Of a stretch of DNA of 64,000 nucleotides, positions 26,522 to 34,331 are shown one piece after another. Positions within the stretch are counted from its first letter, which is position 1, and each line of letters begins with the position of its first letter. The notes beneath the pieces are model-generated. The model had not been told where the DNA came from, did not search any database, and worked only from the letters and a program-made list of their open reading frames with translations. The DNA is taken from the NCBI GenBank assembly GCA_021738385.1, contig JAIPCF010000003.1, positions 1-64,000 of the forward strand, written 5' to 3'. The translations under genes and the position numbers were made by a program. The DNA comes from Sulfuritalea sp. (GTDB taxonomy: Bacteria; Pseudomonadota; Gammaproteobacteria; Burkholderiales; Rhodocyclaceae).

Positions 26522-27469
26522 CTAGCCTCCGGGTGCGTCTTCATAGGGATCCGGCAACTCAAGAGGCTCGCTTTGCGGCGCTCCGCCTTTCGCCAGTTCA
26601 TTCAGCGCGCCTGGATCAATCTGCTTCGTCATTCGGCAGTTTTCCGACCAGCGCTCGCTGGCAGATTTTTCATCCTTGGTGTATCGCTGCAAGCGCAGCA
26701 TCAGGTCATCAAAATCGACCAGATGACCGTCGAAATCCGGCCCGTCGACGCAGGCAAACTTCACCTGATCGCCGACCTTCACCCGGCATCCGCCACACAT
26801 TCCGGTGCCATCGACCATGATCGGGTTGACACTCACCATGGTCTTGATCTTGTAGGGGCGTGTGGTATCGGCACAAGCTTTCATCATTACCGGGGGACCG
26901 ATCGCGACGACCTCTTCGATATTGGGGTGCCCCGCCAGAGCGACTTTGATGCCATCCGTGATCATCCCTTTCATGCCCGCTGAACCATCGTTAGTGCAGA
27001 GGATGAGTTCGTCGCAGCAATCGCGGAACTTTTCCTCCCAAAAAACGAGTTCCTTGTTTCGGAACCCAAGGACAGCGATCACATACGCGCCGCTTTCCTT
27101 GAAGCCTCGGGCCTGCGGAAATATCGGCGCGACGCCGAGACCGCCGCCCACGCACAAGACTTTTTTCGCGTGGCTGATCGGGCTGGGTATACCCATTGGA
27201 CCGACCATTCCATAAAGCGACGTACCGACTTGGCATTCCTGTTGCATCTGCCGGGTAGTCTTTCCAACCGCCTGAATCACCAGCGTAATGGTGCCCTTCT
27301 CGGAATCAAAGTCTGCAATGGTGAGTGGAATGCGCTCACCGTGCTCATTCAGCATGACGATCACGAATTGCCCGGGCTTGGCCGCCTTGGCCATCAGTGG
27401 ATGGAGGATCTCAAGCAGGTACGTGACCTCAGAGAAATCCTCCCGAGCCACAATCACGAAGTTGGACAT
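26522..27469 (-). CDS. NfnA/SudB-like ferredoxin-NADP reductase subunit
   Basis: This 315-residue PyrK/HydG-type flavoprotein has an FAD domain (GQFVIVMLNEHGERIPLTI), a nucleotide domain starting VLCVGGGLGVAPIFPQA, and a C-terminal [2Fe-2S] ligand set MCGGCRVKVGDQVKFAC. The tail of about 60 residues after the cluster is common in SudB/NfnA. With the NfnB-like protein it should form an electron-bifurcating or simple ferredoxin:NAD(P)+ oxidoreductase serving the two 2-oxoacid oxidoreductases. ATG 27469 gives the natural N-terminus MSNFVIVAREDF; the frame continues six codons further up. It starts 11 bp after the small gene that precedes it. Confidence 0.87.
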   Translation of the reverse strand: MSNFVIVAREDFSEVTYLLEILHPLMAKAAKPGQFVIVMLNEHGERIPLTIADFDSEKGTITLVIQAVGKTTRQMQQECQVGTSLYGMVGPMGIPSPISHAKKVLCVGGGLGVAPIFPQARGFKESGAYVIAVLGFRNKELVFWEEKFRDCCDELILCTNDGSAGMKGMITDGIKVALAGHPNIEEVVAIGPPVMMKACADTTRPYKIKTMVSVNPIMVDGTGMCGGCRVKVGDQVKFACVDGPDFDGHLVDFDDLMLRLQRYTKDEKSASERWSENCRMTKQIDPGALNELAKGGAPQSEPLELPDPYEDAPGG

Positions 27470-27480
27470 AGCGGCAGCCG

Positions 27481-27651
27481 TCACCACGGCGAGCCGCCTT
27501 TGGCCAATTCTGCCATCAGGCGATTCTTATTCTTGTTGGCTTTCAGCAGATGACCAACACCAGCGCCATCGATAAACAGACCAATACTTTCGGTCGTTTT
27601 GGCAAATTTTCGTCCGTTGCATCTCCGGAAGGCGACACTGCGCGAGGGCAA
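27481..27651 (-). CDS. Possible small 56-residue leader protein of the Nfn/Kor operon
   Basis: From TTG 27651 the frame encodes a 56-residue basic peptide containing KTTESIGLFIDGAGVGHLL and ending MAELAKGGSPW. AAGGAAG lies nine bases before the TTG, a good ribosome-binding site. The codons from about 27600 down look like real coding sequence, while the open frame further upstream (to 27696) does not. The peptide end resembles the NELAKGGAP stretch near the C-terminus of the next gene product. It would be the first gene after the FNR-type promoter. I do not recognise a family. Confidence 0.45.
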   Translation of the reverse strand: MPSRSVAFRRCNGRKFAKTTESIGLFIDGAGVGHLLKANKNKNRLMAELAKGGSPW

Positions 27652-27696
27652 TGATGCCGACTTCCTTGATGCAGGATTCAAATCACTATCATTCAA

Positions 27697-28046
27697 AACG
27701 CATCTCCCAGCTGGGACCGGGTCAGTATCTTCCCCGTCGCATAGGCGCGTCTTGACTTATATCAATGCATTCGCAGTGGTTTTGGGGAGTTGGCGGATTC
27801 ACAATTTTCGCTGGCCTGTAAATGTGGTCCGAGGCTTCTTGCCTGCTTGTTGGTGCGCCTGAAAGCCCGACAATTTTTTGCCTGCCAAAAATGAGGCGTG
27901 AATCAACTATCTTGCTCGACCACCTGGAAACGCTGATATTGTTCAGTATCGAAGTTGGCTATTGATCAGCCGGACACTTTGCTGTGGCTTAAGTCCACGC
28001 ACTTACCAAGGCAGACGAATCTCACATGCCCACCCATTAGTTTTTC
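27697..28046. other. 350-bp intergenic regulatory region between the Nfn/Kor operon and the antiporter
   Basis: No convincing gene was found here on either strand. It holds the FNR-type promoter for the minus-strand operon (27724-27765) and, at its right end, the abandoned 5' end of the antiporter (ATG 28026, TAG 28038). The middle (27770-28010) shows nothing recognisable, no tRNA and no clear terminator. Confidence 0.6.
27724..27765 (-). promoter_or_regulatory. FNR/ANR-type box with class II promoter for the Nfn/Kor operon
   Basis: TTGACTTATATCAA at 27752-27765 matches the FNR consensus TTGAT-N4-ATCAA at nine of ten positions. On the minus strand GATACT (27729-27724) lies 32 bases from the box centre, the spacing of a class II promoter with FNR at -41.5 and a -10 element. 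The start would be near 27717. This predicts induction without oxygen. Confidence 0.6.
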
Positions 28047-29264
28047 TTGACTCTGCTGGCAATTCATATTACGGAGCGGGTGTTTGCCGAGCTGGCGACA
28101 CGCATGAGATCACCGGCCGTAATCGGCGAGTTGCTCGCCGGTGTCGTGCTCGGTCCCAGCCTGTTCGGCTGGATTCAGCCGGTCGAGGCGATCAAGTTAC
28201 TGGCCGAGATCGGCATTATCCTGTTGTTGTTCGAGGTAGGCTTGGAGACCGATGTCAAACGCTTGGCGCACGCCGGAAGAAAATCGGCAACAGTAGCGCT
28301 GATTGGCTTTTTTCTGCCGCTTCTGCTGGGTTTCTCGCTCGCCTTCTGGGGTTTCAGGCTACCACTGCTGGTATCGCTGTTTGCCGGTGGAACACTCACC
28401 GCGACCAGCATCGGCATCTCAGTGCGCGTATTGTCCGACCTGGCGCGCCAGAGTTCACACGAAGGTCATGTGGTACTGGGCGCGGCGGTTATTGATGACG
28501 TATTTGGGGTGATTCGGCTGGCAGTGCTGTATGAGTTCTCGGTCGCTGGCGACATCAGCCTCGCCAACGCCGGCAAGATTCCACTATTCGTCGCTGTATT
28601 TTTCGTTCTCGCCCCGATCGCAGCAAAGTTGATGGCCTTAGTGATCCAGCGCGCAGACGAAGTTAGCGAAATTCCTGGCCTGATCCCCACCACCATCGTT
28701 TCCCTGGTGCTGTTCTTTGCCTGGCTGGCGCATGCAATTGGCGCGCCCGAACTGCTGGGCGGCTTTGCCGCCGGACTTGCGCTGTCACGACGGTTCTTTT
28801 TGCCCTTCGGCGCCGCGCTACATTCCAACGAGAAATTCACGCAGCACATCGAACGACAGATGAAGCCTATTGTTCATCTGTTCACTCCCATTTTCTTCGT
28901 CATGGTCGGCCTGTCACTAAGTTTGCGCGAAGTCGACTGGAACTCAGCGTTCATCTGGATCTTCTCGCTGTCGATGCTGATCGTGGCAGTCGTAGGAAAA
29001 ATGGCCGGCGCATTCATAATTCGTGATCCGCTACCGGTGCGCTGGATGATCGGAGTCGGTATGGTGCTGCGGGGTGAAGTCGGATTGATCTTCGCGGAAC
29101 TCGGCCGGGTCAGCGGCATACTGAACAACGATATCTATGCCGCAATGATCATCGTAATCGCCCTGACGACGTTGTTGCCACCGCTGGTGATGAAATGGCT
29201 CTATGGTCGAAGCAACTGTATGCCTGACAACCACATCACCAAAGTATCAGCCCCGTCAGGCTGA
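28026..29264 (+). pseudogene. CPA2-type cation:proton antiporter with in-frame amber near its 5' end
   Basis: The protein is a KefB/NhaS3-like Na+(K+)/H+ antiporter with about 12 membrane helices, including ATRMRSPAVIGELLAGVVLG and the helix-unwinding region GLETDVKRLAHAGRK. The only plausible ATG (28026) reads MPTH then TAG at 28038-28040, followed directly by FFLTLLAIHITERVF, which is how homologues begin. Translation could restart at TTG 28047 (405 residues) but no ribosome-binding site precedes it. The rest of the frame is intact and well conserved, so the lesion is either very recent, tolerated through TTG initiation, or suppressed. Coordinates include the broken start. Confidence 0.65.
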
Positions 29265-29344
29265 GCCAAGCCCATTCGGGCATTAAGTGCCGCAGATCGA
29301 AGAAGTCGAATCCATGCAGTCTTCTATGGCACAAGCCCGGTCGC

Positions 29345-29737
29345 CTAGGCCTCCGCGAAACGCCCACGTAAATACGCGATGATCGCGTCCGATTCGTACA
29401 TCCACTGACTACTTCCATCGACGTCGGCAATCTTCAGGCAGGGCACTTTGGCCTTCCCGCCTCCAAGCACAAGATTCTCCCGATTGACTCCAGCGTACTG
29501 TGCGTCGAGCTGTTCTATCTGCAGCGACAATCGCCGCATTTCCTGTCTGACCTTGATACAAAAGGGACAGGTCTTGTATTTGTAAAGGGTCATTTCCAGA
29601 CACTGCCGGTCAACTTCCTGCTGTCGTTGGGTCTCACGTATCAAGCCCTTGGGGCGGGCCAAATACTCCCAAAGCAGCATGATGGGTCCAATAACGATAC
29701 GCAGCGTCCTGAAGAACATCCTCACTACAGTTTTCAT
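29345..29737 (-). CDS. Membrane-anchored glutaredoxin
   Basis: The 130-residue protein has a short N-terminal amphipathic or membrane helix (TLRIVIGPIMLLWEYLARP), a charged linker, and a glutaredoxin domain with active site CPFC (YKTCPFCIKV). The cis-proline region is KVPCLKIADVDG, and YESDAIIAYLRGRF closes the glutathione site. It should reduce disulfides or glutathionylated proteins at the membrane. ATG 29737 was chosen because it gives the known family start; the frame extends 80 codons further without coding character. It is convergent with the antiporter and follows the hotdog dehydratase gene by 64 bp. Confidence 0.85.
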   Translation of the reverse strand: MKTVVRMFFRTLRIVIGPIMLLWEYLARPKGLIRETQRQQEVDRQCLEMTLYKYKTCPFCIKVRQEMRRLSLQIEQLDAQYAGVNRENLVLGGGKAKVPCLKIADVDGSSQWMYESDAIIAYLRGRFAEA

Positions 29738-29801
29738 ATTCGAGTCCGAAAAAGGGGTTTCCCGAGCAGCAGGAAATGCGACATGGAGTTTGGTTTTTGG
29801 C

Positions 29802-30653
29802 TTAGCCAAATACGGCCTCGGCCTGCATGCACACCACGCCAAGCTCCGTGGTAGCAAAAAGGACGACACGCTCATCGTGCATGCTGGCGTGCAGTGTAAC
29901 CGGACCGCCCAAAAAGGCCGGTGAAATGGCACGGTAACCGAATTCACTGATCTGGCGCTCGCTAACTTCTTCGGCATACGAAGCCAGCAAAGTTGCCAGG
30001 AGCGGGCCGTGAATCACCAGGCTTTCGTAGCCTTCTTTTTCGCGACAGTAGTCCGCATCGTAATGAATCCGGTGCCCATTGAACGTCAGTGCCGAATAGC
30101 GGAAAAGCGTTGTCGTGTCTGGCGTGAATTCCTTGGTAAATTGGGCAACAGGAGGGGATACCGGAGTATCGGAGCGCCCGCCTAGCGGCATATCACCTCG
30201 ATATACGATGTCGTGCTCCTCCCGAATCACCAAACCACCTTGCAGAGTCTTCAATTCGTGAAGTACGGTCACGAACACAAGCTCGCCCGACCGGCCCGCT
30301 TTGTGATCAACTTTCAGGACGTGCGATTCCTTGCGAACGATTACACCAATCGGTACCGGCATCGCAAATGACACTCGTCCGCCAGCCCACATCCGATGCG
30401 GCAAGGGTACTGGCGGCAAGAACCCACCCCGCGCCGAATGTCCGTCCGGACCAAGCTCGCCAGACGGCAAAGCTTCAAGGAAATAGATCCAGTGCCAGAG
30501 CGGCGGCAAGCGCTCGCCCTCACGAATTCGTGATGCCTCGGAGTAATCCACCGTTGCCGCCATCAATAGCGCGTGACGGACAGAAATCAGATCCTCATCG
30601 GAACGCGATCGTCCGATCCAGCTACGGAGGTGGTTCAGGTCAATCGCTGCCAT
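29802..30653 (-). CDS. FAS1-like/HTD2-type hotdog acyl-CoA dehydratase (mesaconyl-CoA hydratase-like)
   Basis: The 283-residue protein has the fold of mesaconyl-C4-CoA hydratases and HTD2 dehydratases. The N-terminal region carries LPPLWHWIYFLEALP and LPHRMWAGGRVSF. The C-terminal hotdog shows FRYSALTFNGHRIHYDADY, in which the Asp/His dyad sits, then HGPLLATLLASYA. It should hydrate or dehydrate a short- or branched-chain acyl-CoA. ATG 30653 has GGAGAG five bases upstream. The gene follows the CoA-ligase gene by 27 bp and belongs to that catabolic run. Confidence 0.85.
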   Translation of the reverse strand: MAAIDLNHLRSWIGRSRSDEDLISVRHALLMAATVDYSEASRIREGERLPPLWHWIYFLEALPSGELGPDGHSARGGFLPPVPLPHRMWAGGRVSFAMPVPIGVIVRKESHVLKVDHKAGRSGELVFVTVLHELKTLQGGLVIREEHDIVYRGDMPLGGRSDTPVSPPVAQFTKEFTPDTTTLFRYSALTFNGHRIHYDADYCREKEGYESLVIHGPLLATLLASYAEEVSERQISEFGYRAISPAFLGGPVTLHASMHDERVVLFATTELGVVCMQAEAVFG

Positions 30654-30680
30654 GCACTCTCTCCTGCGACTGGTCACCCA

Positions 30681-32213
30681 TCAAGAAACAGCCACCGGTT
30701 TCCCGCCCGGCAGCAAGTCACGCAACTTGGTTTTCAGTACTTTCCCAGTGTTGTTCTTCGGTAGCGTATCAACGAAGACATACGACTTGGGTCGCTTGAA
30801 ACGGGCGATATTGTCTAGGCACAAAGTATCTAGCTCCTTGCTGTCGGGCGGGTTTCCCTTCGCAACGACAAATGCGACTACGACTTCACCCCATTCGGCA
30901 TCAGATTGCCCCACCACCGAGACTTCACTTACCGCAGGGTGCCGTAGCAGCACTTCTTCGACTTCGCGCGGATAGATATTTGAACCACCCGAGATGATTA
31001 CGTCCTTGCTACGATCCTTCAAGCTCAGAAACCCGTCTTCATCCATGCTGCCCACATCGCCCGTGTGCAGCCAACCGTTGCGCAAGGCCTCGGCGCTGGC
31101 CGCTGGATTATTCCAGTAGCCGGCCATGACCACATCACCGCGCACCAGTATCTCGCCAATCTCGCCCGCGACAAGAGTCCGGTCATCGGCTCCGGCGACC
31201 CGGACCTCGACGCCTGTAAACGCATGACCCACCGAGCCCAACCGCTCTTCATAGCGTGGGTGCGTTGTATCGGCGTGCAGAGTCTTGTCCAGGCAGGTGA
31301 TGGTCATCGGCGATTCACCCTGGCCGTAGATCTGCACTAGCTTGAAGCCGAATCGCCGAAGCGCAGCCTTGCAGTCAGCCACGTACATCGGGCCACCGCC
31401 GTACACGATGGTCTTGAGTCCCGACGTATCGGACTCGCCGGGATAATCGACCAGGCGCTTCACCATGGTGGGTGCTGCAAAAACCGTCACTCCCCGATGA
31501 ATCTGCAGCAGTGCGTAAATCTCGGCGGGGTCAAAACCGCGCGTTTCCGGCACTACATTTAGGCCCGAACGCGCAACGTGGGGCAACATGTAGAAGCCTG
31601 AACCGTGCGACATCGGCGCTGCGTGGATGATCGAGTCACCCGGCGCAATCATATCGACGTCGACAAAATAGTTGAGTGTCGCCGCCATCAGATTGCGATG
31701 ACTCAGGGTCACACCCTTGGGTCGTCCGGTGGTGCCACTGGTGTAGAACAACCAGGCCGCATCGTCCGCCGTGCGTGTCGCGACTGGCATCGTCCCGATG
31801 CCGCCCAATTGAACGTAGGTGGAACCATCGACATCGATCAACTCGTCCAGGCCGCTTATGGCAAGCGCTGTGAGCCCCGGATAAAGATCGGCGCTGGCGA
31901 AACACAGTCGCGCGCCGCTGTCCTTCAGGATGAACTCCACCTCTTTCGGATGCAGCTTGGCGTTGATCGGCACCACAACCAGACCTGCGTGCCAGCAGGC
32001 AAACATCAGCTCGACGTATTGCGGACAGTTCTTCATCACCAACGCGACTCGATCGTTGGCTGCCAAGCGTGATGCCATGCCTGCGGCAAGTGCGGCAACA
32101 CGCCTTGCCAGCTCGGCATAGCTCGCAAGCAAGCGCTCACCCAGCGCCAGCGCTGGCCTTTGCGGGTCGAGACGCGCGGTACGCACCAACAACTGGGCCA
32201 CATTTACGCTCAT
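30681..32213 (-). CDS. Acyl-CoA synthetase (AMP-forming), class 1 of two in the cluster
   Basis: This 510-residue ANL-superfamily ligase activates a carboxylic acid to its CoA thioester through an acyl-adenylate. The P-loop is FYTSGTTGRPKGVTLSHRN near residue 165, followed by QIYGQGESPMTI (A5), WLHTGDVGSMDEDGF (A7) and the catalytic-lysine region LPKNNTGKVLKTKLR at the C-terminus. ATG 32213 gives the family N-terminus VNVAQLLVRTARLDP; the open frame runs further up. 187 bp without a gene separate it from the KAS III-like gene (32214-32400). The substrate is unknown. A degenerate copy of the dispersed motif lies at 31883-31905. Confidence 0.88.
   Translation of the reverse strand: MSVNVAQLLVRTARLDPQRPALALGERLLASYAELARRVAALAAGMASRLAANDRVALVMKNCPQYVELMFACWHAGLVVVPINAKLHPKEVEFILKDSGARLCFASADLYPGLTALAISGLDELIDVDGSTYVQLGGIGTMPVATRTADDAAWLFYTSGTTGRPKGVTLSHRNLMAATLNYFVDVDMIAPGDSIIHAAPMSHGSGFYMLPHVARSGLNVVPETRGFDPAEIYALLQIHRGVTVFAAPTMVKRLVDYPGESDTSGLKTIVYGGGPMYVADCKAALRRFGFKLVQIYGQGESPMTITCLDKTLHADTTHPRYEERLGSVGHAFTGVEVRVAGADDRTLVAGEIGEILVRGDVVMAGYWNNPAASAEALRNGWLHTGDVGSMDEDGFLSLKDRSKDVIISGGSNIYPREVEEVLLRHPAVSEVSVVGQSDAEWGEVVVAFVVAKGNPPDSKELDTLCLDNIARFKRPKSYVFVDTLPKNNTGKVLKTKLRDLLPGGKPVAVS
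31883..31905 (-). repeat. Dispersed motif, degenerate copy (in CoA-ligase gene)
   Basis: CCAGCGCCGA with left flank GTGTTTCG and ATCTTT to the right. The gene reads FASADL. Confidence 0.5.
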
Positions 32214-32400
32214 GGAACGGAATGTAGCAAGTTCCGCTGGAGCGCGGGTGAAGGCATTGGATGGATAGATGAAATCTTCAGTCAGCTTGGAGAGGCTCGG
32301 TCGAAGTTTCAAGCGCTTTCACTGTCTGCGTCCGCGGAGCGGCCCTATAGCGAAACCGCCGCCGACGCTACCGGACATCCCAATCAAGTTGAGACCGATT

Positions 32401-33444
32401 TCATGTGGCCGGGCCCCAGCGCACCACCGTTGCACCCCAGACATAACCGATGCCGGCGGCGATGGCGACCATCAGGTCGCCATTCTTGAGCCGCCCCTGC
32501 TGCAGTCCCTCATGCAGGGAAATCATGAAGTCGACCTGCCCGGCATGGCCATAGTTTTCCAGATACACCGATTGATCATCTGTGAGTCCCAGGGTTTCCA
32601 ACAGGCCGCCGTGCATGGAGCGCTTGAAGTGCAGCACGTTGAGAAAGTTGATGTCGCCCCTTGTCGCCCCGCTTTTTTCCAACGCACGGTCGATACAACT
32701 CAACCAGTTGGGCATCGAAACTTCATTCAGGCCCGTCTTCATGTGTTCGGCATCGAACACACTGAGGCTGCGGTTGCCTCGGACGCGCAAGTCTTGCAAG
32801 GTTTTCTCGGGCAGGGTTTCGATCGGCTGCACCGTGCCGCCATAGCGCACGCCGGTATCGCGCGAGAATGAGCCATCGGTGATGATGTGGCTGCCGAGCA
32901 CAGTATTACGGCCGAGATCGCGACGCAGAATCAATGCGCCACCGGCTGCGGCAAGGTCGTACATGAACGAAACGTCGGGGTCGGTGTAGTCGATCAGATC
33001 GCCGTTGCGATAGCCGCCGACGATCAGGGTCGTGGCAATTTCAGGATCGGCCACCATCATGTCGCGGGCGATCTTGATCGCCGCCAGTGTGGTGTTGCAA
33101 CGCTGCTGAAGATCGATCCCCCAGGCGCGATGCGCGCCAATACGCTCCTGAATGTGGATGGCCGAGGTCGTCAGTGGATACTCTTTCCACTCTTCGCCCA
33201 TACTTAGAATCAGGTCAATTTCGGTGGCGTCGATGCCGGTTCGGGCCAAAGCATCGAGCGCCGCAAGGGCACCCATTTCCTGAGTACCGTCCAGAGGGCC
33301 GGGAATTGTCTTGCTGACAATGCCCAGTTTTTCACGCACTGCGGACTCCGACCACCGGCCGTGAGTCGCAGCGGCGATATCGGCGGCACTCATATAGTGT
33401 GATGGCAGATACAGACCGTAGCCAAGAATGCCGACGTCGCTCAT
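32401..33444 (-). CDS. KAS III-like thiolase-fold enzyme (3-oxoacyl-ACP synthase III family)
   Basis: The 347-residue protein has the FabH/HMG-CoA-synthase-like fold: GYGLYLPSHYMSAADIA at the start, catalytic Cys116 in DLQQRCNTTLAAI, a histidine in NVLHFKRSMHG and the last catalytic position in ENYGHAGQVD. The usual asparagine of the Cys-His-Asn triad is replaced by His or Tyr-Gly-His here, so the reaction may differ from FabH condensation, for instance acyl transfer or thiolysis. Its ATG overlaps the stop of the hydratase gene (ATGA at 33444-33441). The role in a CoA-ligase operon is unknown. Confidence 0.82.
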   Translation of the reverse strand: MSDVGILGYGLYLPSHYMSAADIAAATHGRWSESAVREKLGIVSKTIPGPLDGTQEMGALAALDALARTGIDATEIDLILSMGEEWKEYPLTTSAIHIQERIGAHRAWGIDLQQRCNTTLAAIKIARDMMVADPEIATTLIVGGYRNGDLIDYTDPDVSFMYDLAAAGGALILRRDLGRNTVLGSHIITDGSFSRDTGVRYGGTVQPIETLPEKTLQDLRVRGNRSLSVFDAEHMKTGLNEVSMPNWLSCIDRALEKSGATRGDINFLNVLHFKRSMHGGLLETLGLTDDQSVYLENYGHAGQVDFMISLHEGLQQGRLKNGDLMVAIAAGIGYVWGATVVRWGPAT

Positions 33445-34331
33445 CCCGAACTCGCCTCGGAAGCATCTTCCAGCTTTCGTTCCGACTTGTTCTCCAGGTT
33501 GCGTACCAGTACCAGCGCTTCGCCATCGCAGACGACGCGACCATCGACCGCGATGACACGGGTTGAAAGATTGACCAGCGCTTTGTCGTTACGCAGCCTC
33601 GTGATTGAAACTCTTGCCGTCAGCGGTTCGCCGGGATGTGCTGAAGAAAGATAGCGCAGATGCTGTTTCATCCAGCCTGTGCCACGTCCGGGCAAGTGCG
33701 TGCCGAGCAAATCGGAAAACATCCCGGCCAGCAACGGCCAAGGCACGACGCGACGTTTGAAACCGCACGCCTGCGCTTCGGCATCGTCACGAAAAATCGG
33801 GTTGCGATCGCCCGTCAAGTCGCCATATTCGTCGATATCAGCATCGCTGAACGTTCTGCTGCTGTTGGCGCTCATGCCGGGGCGCAAGCCATGAAGTTCG
33901 GCATCGCCCGCCTTGAGTTGATGGTCGACGGAACCCAAAACCGGCGGTGGCGTTCCGGATGCAACAGCCCGGCAGCGGCCTGTCGCCGTCACCATCGCCG
34001 TGTCGCCAGCGCCGACTTTTGTGACTTCCGTAAGCAATTCCATCGTGCCCGCGGCGCCGGCTTCCCGGTGCAGCGTAACTGTAAGCCGATCGCCGCTGTA
34101 GGTCGGATTGGGAAACATCAGTGTCTGTTCCAGTTGCACCACGCCGGGGCCGATCTGTTCGGTCAGGGCCTTGCAGATGCAGCTATAAAGCAGCATGCCG
34201 TGCGCGACAGTCGCCCCGAAGTGGCTCTTGGCCGCGAATTCCGGATCGCAGTGAATTGGATTGTCGTCACCGGTCAGCCTGGCAAAGCGGTCGAAATCCG
34301 CTTGCAACAGAACGCGCTGGTAACCGCTCAT
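33441..34331 (-). CDS. Tandem-hotdog MaoC-like acyl-CoA hydratase
   Basis: The 296-residue protein carries two MaoC-type hotdog domains. The first has the hydratase motif FARLTGDDNPIHCDPEFA and AHGMLLYSCI. The second has YGDLTGDRNPIFRDDAEA, in which the His of D-x-NP-x-H is replaced by Phe, so only the first domain should be catalytic. The activity expected is (R)-specific enoyl-CoA hydration. It overlaps the genes on both sides by ATGA junctions. A good copy of the dispersed motif (33997-34020) falls within KVGAGDTA. Confidence 0.85.
   Translation of the reverse strand: MSGYQRVLLQADFDRFARLTGDDNPIHCDPEFAAKSHFGATVAHGMLLYSCICKALTEQIGPGVVQLEQTLMFPNPTYSGDRLTVTLHREAGAAGTMELLTEVTKVGAGDTAMVTATGRCRAVASGTPPPVLGSVDHQLKAGDAELHGLRPGMSANSSRTFSDADIDEYGDLTGDRNPIFRDDAEAQACGFKRRVVPWPLLAGMFSDLLGTHLPGRGTGWMKQHLRYLSSAHPGEPLTARVSITRLRNDKALVNLSTRVIAVDGRVVCDGEALVLVRNLENKSERKLEDASEASSG
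33997..34020 (+). repeat. Dispersed motif, copy 5 (in MaoC gene)
   Basis: Best full match: GCCGTGTCG, core CCAGCGCCGACT, then TTT. Antisense to the gene, which reads KVGAGDTA. Confidence 0.85.

Noticed and set aside
29325-29345. TGGCAC near 29328 as a sigma-54 promoter
   Set aside because: The -12 half does not fit and no gene starts downstream on that strand.
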